A stretch of DNA of 19,476 nucleotides, taken from NCBI GenBank assembly GCA_030754475.1, contig JASMAE010000214.1, positions 1 to 19,476 on the forward strand, read 5' to 3'. How positions within the stretch are numbered: position 1 is the stretch's first letter; each line of letters opens with the position of its first letter. The notes beneath the pieces are model-generated. The model ran no database searches and was not told the origin of the DNA. It was given only the letters and a program-made list of their open reading frames with translations. Origin of the DNA: Rhodospirillales bacterium. GTDB lineage: Bacteria > Pseudomonadota > Alphaproteobacteria > Rhodospirillales > JASLLV01. Positions 15,376 to 19,476 of this stretch are shown piece after piece. A program made the position numbers and the translations under genes.

Positions 15376-15843
15376 TCAGTTCGCGCGCGGCTTCGCCAGG
15401 TGCTTGAGCTCGTCGAGGCTTCCCACGACGCGTTCGTTGACGAGGTTCGCGGCTTCGACGGTGGATTCCGCGATGCCTTCCGACATCTCGCGCGCGCATC
15501 CAACCATCTTTCCGAACGTCTCTTCGAGATAGGCGGATTGCTTCGCCACCGCGCCTTCAGGGCTCGGCACGCTCGCCATTTCGCGGAAAATATCCCACGC
15601 GCCGTTCCAGGTCTCGGCGACCACCTGCGCTTGGCGCATGGTGGCCTTCCATCCGCTGTCAATCATCTTGCGGTTGGCGGCCGCTAGCGCGTCGAAGTTC
15701 TTGCGCTGGTAGTCCGCGACGCCTTCGAGGTCGAGCGCCGGAAACGCAGTCCGCGCCATCGCGGCCCCGAACTCGCCCGGGAACGGGCGCCCGGTCCACC
15801 AAGTCTCGGCGGTACGCTCTCGGCCCTTGCTGCTTTCGGCCAT
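15376..15843 (-). CDS. Phasin family protein
   Basis: 155 residues, mostly amphipathic helix with no signal peptide. It resembles phasins, which coat polyhydroxyalkanoate granules and control their size and number. Typical features are YQRKNFDALAAANRKMIDSG, QAQVVAETWNGAWDIF and the late acidic helices. The start ATG 15843 follows a strong ribosome site (GGAAGAGGAGATTGAC), so an upstream in-frame ATG at 15882 is rejected. The upstream AT-rich region has a minus-strand TTGACA at 15913-15908 bracketed by two TGCA-N-TGCA sites. No PHA synthase or PhaR gene lies in the window, so it belongs to a scattered PHA regulon. Confidence 0.88.
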   Translation of the reverse strand: MAESSKGRERTAETWWTGRPFPGEFGAAMARTAFPALDLEGVADYQRKNFDALAAANRKMIDSGWKATMRQAQVVAETWNGAWDIFREMASVPSPEGAVAKQSAYLEETFGKMVGCAREMSEGIAESTVEAANLVNERVVGSLDELKHLAKPRAN

Positions 15844-15867
15844 GTCAATCTCCTCTTCCTTTAATGC

Positions 15868-15931
15868 TGCACTGCACATCAATGAAAATCCCTTAATACG
15901 AACGTAATGTCAACATTTATATTGCAGTGCA
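15868..15931 (-). promoter_or_regulatory. Phasin promoter bracketed by two TGCA-N-TGCA sites (PhaR-like)
   Basis: TGCACTGCA at 15868-15876 and its exact complement TGCAGTGCA at 15923-15931 have centres 55 bp apart. Between them lies TTGACA on the minus strand (15913-15908), with a weak GATTTT 17 nt further. One site is thus upstream of the -35 and the other at or after the start of transcription. PhaR repressors of PHA-making bacteria bind TGC-rich sites with a TGC-N3-GCA type core and control phasin genes; assignment to PhaR is inference. Confidence 0.5.
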
Positions 15932-15964
15932 TAAAAAACGATCGGCCCGCGGATTGGCGCACGC

Positions 15965-16012
15965 TCGAGCGGATCACCGTATTGCGATTTCGACCGACCA
16001 CGATCTGCTCTA
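15965..16012 (-). repeat. Short copy of the TAGA palindromic repeat
   Basis: Read on the minus strand it begins TAGAGCAGATCGTGGTCGGT, matching 24 of the first 29 bases of the copy at 17920-17857. It ends GATCCGCTCGA, giving imperfect outer arms (TAGAGCAGATC/GATCCGCTCGA). It is about 16 bp shorter than the full copies. Its TAG (16012-16010) is the stop codon of the TetR gene. Confidence 0.6.
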
Positions 16013-16651
16013 GGCGCGTGTGGACGGGCTGCCGCGAGCACGCCCGGCGCGGCGCAAGCCTGCGTCCAAGGCCGCCATGGTCTTGGCCATGTCCTGGGTG
16101 TCGTCGTGCAGCCAGATGCGGAAGGCATTCGCGTAGACCAAGGCCACGCCCCTAACACGCACGGCACCCACCACGCCCGCGGAAGAAAGCCCGGCCGCCT
16201 CGAGGGCCCAAGCAAACGAGCGCAGAAGCCGGGGCAGGACGTAAACAGCCGCGATCGGATCGGCGGGTGCGTCGCGCGCGATCGCGGCGACGCCGGCCCT
16301 ATAGGGGGCGAGGGCGTCGAAGCGGCGCATCAGCGAGTCGAACAGCTGGTCACGCGCCGATTCGCCGGCGTCGGCATCGGTTCCCGTCAACACCTCGCGA
16401 TCGATCTTTTCGATGAACCCGTTGATCAGCGCCACCTTGGAGGGAAAGGCCGCGTACAGATCGGCGAGCGAAACCCCTGCCCGGGTTGCGATTTCGGCGA
16501 ACGATGTCGCGATCCAGCCGTTCTCCGCCGCCGCCTCGAGTGCGGCATCGATGATGCGCTGGTCGGCGTCCGCACCCGTGCCCGACGTGCGGGGTTTTCG
16601 CCCGCGCCGCCCATCGCCTTGTCCGCCCGTGGTTCTCGGTCTGCGTGCCAT
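16010..16651 (-). CDS. TetR-family transcriptional regulator
   Basis: 213 residues. The N-terminus is basic and disordered-looking (RRPRT, RRGRKPRTSG). The TetR helix-turn-helix lies at about 31-75 (RIIDAALEAAAENGW, TSFAEIATRAGVSLADLYAAFPSK). An all-helical C-terminal domain follows, with MRRFDALAPYRAGVAAIARD and DDTQDMAKTMAALDAGLRRA, typical of alphaproteobacterial TetR proteins with a COQ9-like helical domain. Start ATG 16651 has a good ribosome site (GGAGGAATCC), so the open frame upstream to 16756 is rejected. It is divergent from the sigma factor gene 76 nt away and could regulate it or itself. The stop codon comes from a repeat element. Ligand unknown. Confidence 0.87.
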   Translation of the reverse strand: MARRPRTTGGQGDGRRGRKPRTSGTGADADQRIIDAALEAAAENGWIATSFAEIATRAGVSLADLYAAFPSKVALINGFIEKIDREVLTGTDADAGESARDQLFDSLMRRFDALAPYRAGVAAIARDAPADPIAAVYVLPRLLRSFAWALEAAGLSSAGVVGAVRVRGVALVYANAFRIWLHDDTQDMAKTMAALDAGLRRAGRARGSPSTRA

Positions 16652-16707
16652 GGATTCCTCCGTACCCGCCTCCGCAATTTCCGCGATCGTGAAACGCTGG
16701 CTTCGAG

Positions 16708-16713
16708 TATAAT
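16708..16713 (+). promoter_or_regulatory. Possible -10 hexamer for the sigma factor gene
   Basis: A perfect TATAAT lies 14 nt before the sigma-factor ATG in an otherwise GC-rich 76-nt divergent gap. No convincing -35 stands 16-18 nt upstream. GTGAAA at 16689-16694, 13 nt away, would suit a heat-shock-type spacing better. The transcript leader would be only about 8 nt. Confidence 0.35.
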
Positions 16714-16727
16714 GAACCGAGTGCACC

Positions 16728-17639
16728 ATGTGGAACCGAAGGCATAAACCGGCCAAACCGAGCGTGTTTCGAGGACGCGGGGCGATCGACGCGACCGTCG
16801 GTCCGAACCTGGCGCGGATCGCGGCGCGACAGCCGATGCTGGACCGCGAGGAAGAGCAGCGTCTGGCCCGCGATAGCGGCGCCGGCGATACCGACGCGGC
16901 GCGCCGCCTGGTGGCCAGCCACTTGCGCTTCGTGATCAGGATCGCGCGCCACTACCACAATTCGGGCCTGCCCATGAGCGATCTGGTCCAAGAAGGGACC
17001 GTGGGCCTGATCCAGGCAGTGCGCCGTTTCAACCCCGACCGCGGGGTCCGCCTTTCGACCTACGCCATGTGGTGGATTCGGGCCGCGATGCAGGACTACG
17101 TCGTCCGCTCGTGGTCGATCGTGCGCGTCGGGACCACGACCACGCAGAAGGCCCTCGTCCTGCGGCTGAGAAGGTTGACGGCCGAGTTGGTGAACGGGGC
17201 CGAGGGGTTGAGCGACGAGATCGTCGCGCGCCTGGCGTCAAGCTTCGGGACCACCGCGTCGGAGGTTCTGGCGCTGGCGCGGCGCATCTCAGGCACCGAC
17301 GAATCCCTGGACCGGCCGATCGCCAACAGTGATGACGGCCGCATACGCCCCCCCCTCGGCGAATGCATGGCGAGCGGCGATCCCACGCCCGAGGAAGCGC
17401 TGGCGGAGAAGGGCGAATGGCGCCTCGTGCGCGAAACGATCGCCAAGGCGTTCGCCCTGTTGCCGCCGCGAGAACAGTTCATCATCCGCAAGCGCTACTT
17501 CGAGGACGTCCGTCAGACCTTCGATGCCATCGGCGTCGAGATCGGGCTCAGCAAGGACCGCGTCCGCCAACTGGAGGCGGCGGCGCTCGCCAAGTTGCGA
17601 GAAATGCTCAGCCCGGCGCTCGCGGGTCCCAACCCGTAG
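16728..17639 (+). CDS. RpoH-like RNA polymerase sigma factor (sigma-70 family)
   Basis: 303 residues. Region 2 (about 58-135) includes SHLRFVIRIARHYHNSGLPMSDLVQEGTVGLIQAVRRF, then FNPDRGVRLSTYAMWWIRAAMQDYVVRSWS as in sigma-32 proteins. Region 4 (about 243-296) has LPPREQFIIRKRYF and LSKDRVRQLEAAALAKLR. The order and length (RpoH about 290-300) fit the heat-shock class. The RpoH box that follows region 2 is altered: QKALVLRLR (140-148) in place of the usual QRKLFFNLR. It is probably a second, specialised RpoH paralogue rather than the main heat-shock factor. No anti-sigma factor is adjacent. Start ATG 16728 has no clear ribosome site. Confidence 0.85.
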   Translation: MWNRRHKPAKPSVFRGRGAIDATVGPNLARIAARQPMLDREEEQRLARDSGAGDTDAARRLVASHLRFVIRIARHYHNSGLPMSDLVQEGTVGLIQAVRRFNPDRGVRLSTYAMWWIRAAMQDYVVRSWSIVRVGTTTTQKALVLRLRRLTAELVNGAEGLSDEIVARLASSFGTTASEVLALARRISGTDESLDRPIANSDDGRIRPPLGECMASGDPTPEEALAEKGEWRLVRETIAKAFALLPPREQFIIRKRYFEDVRQTFDAIGVEIGLSKDRVRQLEAAALAKLREMLSPALAGPNP

Positions 17640-17648
17640 ATCATTCTT

Positions 17649-17745
17649 CGTTCAAGCGGAACCAGCACCCCTCCCGGCCGCCCCAATCCCACGATTCCGT
17701 GGGTGGCCGTGCAGCCGTGCGGGCCGCTGCGATTCCGCAGACGCG
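17649..17745 (+). repeat. Second dispersed repeat family, copy 2 (~100 bp)
   Basis: Partner of 15194-15296. It starts nine bases after the sigma-factor stop. It has terminal partial inverted arms (GCGGAACCAGC near the left end, GCTGCGATTCCGC near the right) and internal GGCC/GGCC and AATC/GATT pairings, so it is foldable along its length. Confidence 0.6.
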
Positions 17746-17781
17746 GACGATCGTGCAGGCGGGCGGGTCGCGCCCGTCGCC

Positions 17782-17845
17782 TAGAGCGAATTGCGTTTGA
17801 TTGGCACCGCATTGCGGTTCCAATCAAACGCGTGAATCCGCTCGT
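17782..17845 (+). repeat. 64-bp TAGA-family repeat, long-hairpin type
   Basis: It starts TAGAGCGAAT and ends GAATCCGCTCGT. Inside, GCGTTTGATTGG (17793-17804) pairs perfectly with CCAATCAAACGC (17820-17831). After one mismatch ACCGC (17806-17810) pairs with GCGGT (17814-17818) around an ATT loop. This is a 17-bp stem with a single mismatch, the strongest palindrome in the window, downstream of the sigma factor gene. Confidence 0.75.
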
Positions 17846-17856
17846 TCTCAATGGTG

Positions 17857-17920
17857 TAGACCAGATTCACGCGCCCGCTGGATCGCCACAGGCGATTCGG
17901 ACCGACCGCGATCCGGTCTA
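17857..17920 (-). repeat. 64-bp TAGA-family repeat
   Basis: The reverse complement matches 14703-14766 at 54 of 64 positions without gaps. Outer arms are TAGACC(G)GAT/ATCTGGTCTA; the inner hairpin ATCGCC-TGT-GGCGAT is one pair longer than in the other copy. It ends five bases from the proC stop codon. Confidence 0.8.
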
Positions 17921-17925
17921 GTGCC

Positions 17926-18738
17926 CTAGTCCGCGAGTTCGCGCGAACGCTGCGCGGCTGCGGCCACGGCGCGCTCCATCAGCGCCGCCATGCCGCCCTC
18001 GGCCATTAGCACCTTCAGCGCCGCGGCGGTGGTGCCGCCTGGGCTGGTGACGTTTCGGCGCAAGGTCTCCGGCGAGTCCGGCGATGCGTCGAGCAACGCG
18101 GCCGAGCCGGTGACCGTCGCCCGCGCCAGGCGTTGGGCCAGATCCGCGGGCAGACCGGCGGCGGCGCCCGCGTGGGCGAGGCTTTCGACCAACAAAAAGA
18201 CGTAGGCCGGGCCGCTGCCGGACGTCGCCGTGACCGCGTCGAGGAGGGATTCGTCGTCGATCCAGACCACCTCGCCCGCGGCCTCAAGCAGGGTATTGCA
18301 GAGCTTGCGCTGGGGCTCCGAAACGAGGGCGCTGGCGCTCGCCACGGTGATGCCGCGCCGGACGGCGGCCGGCGTGTTCGGCATGCTGCGGACGATGGCG
18401 GCCGCATCTCCCAGTTTGCGCTGGAAGTAGGCGATGCTTTTCCCCGCGGCGATCGAAAGGACGGTCGCGCCCGCGCCCGCGAAAGGTGCGTATTCGCCGA
18501 CGATCGCGTCCATCCCCTGGGGCTTGACCGCGAACACCACTGCTCGCGGAACGAACCGGGCCGGAATTTGCTCAGGTCCTCCCACCACCTCCACCCCGAA
18601 GCGCTGGCGCGCTTCAGCAGCGGCGTTTGCGGCGGGCTCGACGACCGTCACCTCGTTCGCGCGGAAGCCGGATTCGAGCCAGCCTTCCAGCAAGGCGCCC
18701 CCCATCTTGCCGCAACCGACCAGAAGGACGGCGGCCAT
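17926..18738 (-). CDS. proC: Pyrroline-5-carboxylate reductase
   Basis: 270 residues. Last step of proline synthesis: NAD(P)H-dependent reduction of 1-pyrroline-5-carboxylate in the cytoplasm. The Rossmann start VLLVGCGKMGGALLEGW (4-20), FAVKPQ (69-74), RSMPNTPAAVRRG (117-129), SGSGPAYVFLLVE (173-185) and the P5CR signature VTSPGGTTAAALKVL (230-244) are all intact. Length is normal. Start ATG 18738 lies 10 nt after the YbjN stop, preceded by GAGGGCGGGG, so the two genes are probably cotranscribed. The stop is next to the repeat cluster shared with the convergent sigma factor gene. Confidence 0.96.
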   Translation of the reverse strand: MAAVLLVGCGKMGGALLEGWLESGFRANEVTVVEPAANAAAEARQRFGVEVVGGPEQIPARFVPRAVVFAVKPQGMDAIVGEYAPFAGAGATVLSIAAGKSIAYFQRKLGDAAAIVRSMPNTPAAVRRGITVASASALVSEPQRKLCNTLLEAAGEVVWIDDESLLDAVTATSGSGPAYVFLLVESLAHAGAAAGLPADLAQRLARATVTGSAALLDASPDSPETLRRNVTSPGGTTAAALKVLMAEGGMAALMERAVAAAAQRSRELAD

Positions 18739-18748
18739 TACCCCGCCC

Positions 18749-19252
18749 TCAGGCTTCGCCGACGGGCTCGAGCAGGGCGGCCTGCGCGGCCTCGGTCGCG
18801 CTCTTGCCGCCCCAGATCACGTATTGGAAGGCGGGGTAGAAGCGGTCGCACTCGGCGACCGCGCAATCCAGCAGATCCTCCATCTGGCCCAGGCTGGGGC
18901 CGGCGACGCCGCGAAGCGGCAACGCATAGCGGAAGAGGGGAAGACCGTCGTCGTCCCACAGGCCGAAGTGGCCGAACCACGTCTTTTCGTTGATCAAGGC
19001 GAGCAGTTCGTGGACCGGAGAGCGCTTGGCGGGCGGCACGCGCATGTCGAAGGCGCAACTGAAATGAAGCGCATCGAGCGAATCATTCCACGAGAAATGA
19101 AGGCTGAAATCGCACCAGCACCCCGGCGCCTGCGCGACCATCTCATCGTCGGCGCGCCGATCGAAGATCCAGTCTTTCGCTTGCACCACGCTCTCGACCA
19201 CGTCGATGGGGTTCACGGCGATCGTGCCGCCTCGCTCTGCGGACAGTCTCAT
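18749..19252 (-). CDS. YbjN domain-containing protein
   Basis: 167 residues. It matches the YbjN family as found in alphaproteobacteria: NPIDVVESVVQAKDW, FDRRADDEM, ALHFSCAFDMRVP, ELLALINEKTWFGHF, CDRFYPAFQYVIWGGKSA. The fold resembles secretion-chaperone-like domains. Its biochemical role is unsettled, and the E. coli member affects stress tolerance and motility. No signal peptide, so probably cytoplasmic. ATG 19252 is chosen; the conserved part starts about 13 residues later, so a downstream start cannot be excluded. It is followed by proC in a likely operon, as is common in related bacteria. Confidence 0.9.
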   Translation of the reverse strand: MRLSAERGGTIAVNPIDVVESVVQAKDWIFDRRADDEMVAQAPGCWCDFSLHFSWNDSLDALHFSCAFDMRVPPAKRSPVHELLALINEKTWFGHFGLWDDDGLPLFRYALPLRGVAGPSLGQMEDLLDCAVAECDRFYPAFQYVIWGGKSATEAAQAALLEPVGEA

Positions 19253-19366
19253 GGCGCTTCACTCCGGTAATTCGGCGGAAGGGACCCGCGTGCGCCGGTC
19301 GGTTTGCGAGGAATGGAGGGAATAGACAGCCCCTACATATTGTGATTTTTTTTCGAGGACGCACAA

Positions 19367-19395
19367 ATTGTAGCCTGCCAAAAGGCCAATGCGAA
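19367..19395 (-). promoter_or_regulatory. Candidate promoter of the YbjN-proC operon
   Basis: Minus strand: TTCGCA (19395-19390), a 17-nt spacer, then TACAAT (19372-19367), each close to the housekeeping consensus. The predicted leader would be about 105 nt and contains an A8 tract (complement of the T-run at about 19347-19354). No riboswitch or hairpin stands out in it. Confidence 0.45.
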
Positions 19396-19476
19396 CGCAA
19401 GGACGGAATCGGGGGGCGCCTTCGAATCCTGTGGACGAACGGCCGCCTGCGTCGCGCGGGCCGATAGCGCGAGCGT

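Overview
The window is a GC-rich bacterial chromosome segment. Its gene families and their order point to an alphaproteobacterium, probably Rhodospirillales-like. The clues are a YibQ-type protein followed by rppH, an SDR+folB pair, uvrC-pgsA beside molybdopterin genes, a MarR/OmpR-type regulator/histidine kinase set next to ilvE, a phasin, an RpoH-like sigma factor and a YbjN-proC pair. This placement is inferred from protein character. No rRNA or tRNA gene is visible to test it.

Layout. Positions 1-1934 hold the 3' part of a membrane-anchored YibQ-like protein overlapping rppH (RNA 5' pyrophosphohydrolase). 2052-3023 is a CaCA-family Na+/Ca2+ antiporter. 3238-4439 is a folate pair: a pteridine-reductase-type SDR overlapping folB. 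4440-4798 is a gene-free, strikingly AT-rich stretch with two DnaA-box-like sites. 4799-10080 is a dense plus-strand run: uvrC, pgsA, mobB, moeA, moaD, moaE. 10216-11019 is a LOG-family gene that can only be read through with one, probably two, frameshifts. ilvE (minus strand, 11087-11989) is divergent from a MarR regulator, followed by an OmpR-type response regulator and a histidine kinase (12129-14705). The rest is csaA (-), a phasin (-), a TetR regulator (-), a divergent RpoH-like sigma factor (+), proC (-) and a YbjN protein (-), with the start of the YbjN promoter region at the window end.

How the genes work together. moaD/moaE (molybdopterin synthase subunits), moeA (Mo insertion) and mobB (guanine dinucleotide step) form a translationally coupled Moco cluster that begins directly on the pgsA stop codon. 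The SDR and FolB fit tetrahydropterin/folate synthesis. The MarR-regulator-kinase set recalls petP-petR-type loci of alphaproteobacteria. The phasin indicates polyhydroxyalkanoate storage, and its promoter is bracketed by two identical TGCA-N-TGCA sites of the kind expected for a PhaR-type repressor.

The most notable content beyond ordinary genes is two families of dispersed palindromic intergenic elements. One is about 64 bp with TAGA.../...TCTA ends (five copies or remnants); the other is about 100 bp (two copies). They sit at 3' ends of genes, and in two cases the TAG of the element end is the stop codon of the neighbouring gene. I found no CRISPR array, transposase, prophage or defence system. 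Most of the window is conserved housekeeping content, and I do not claim a new multi-gene system.
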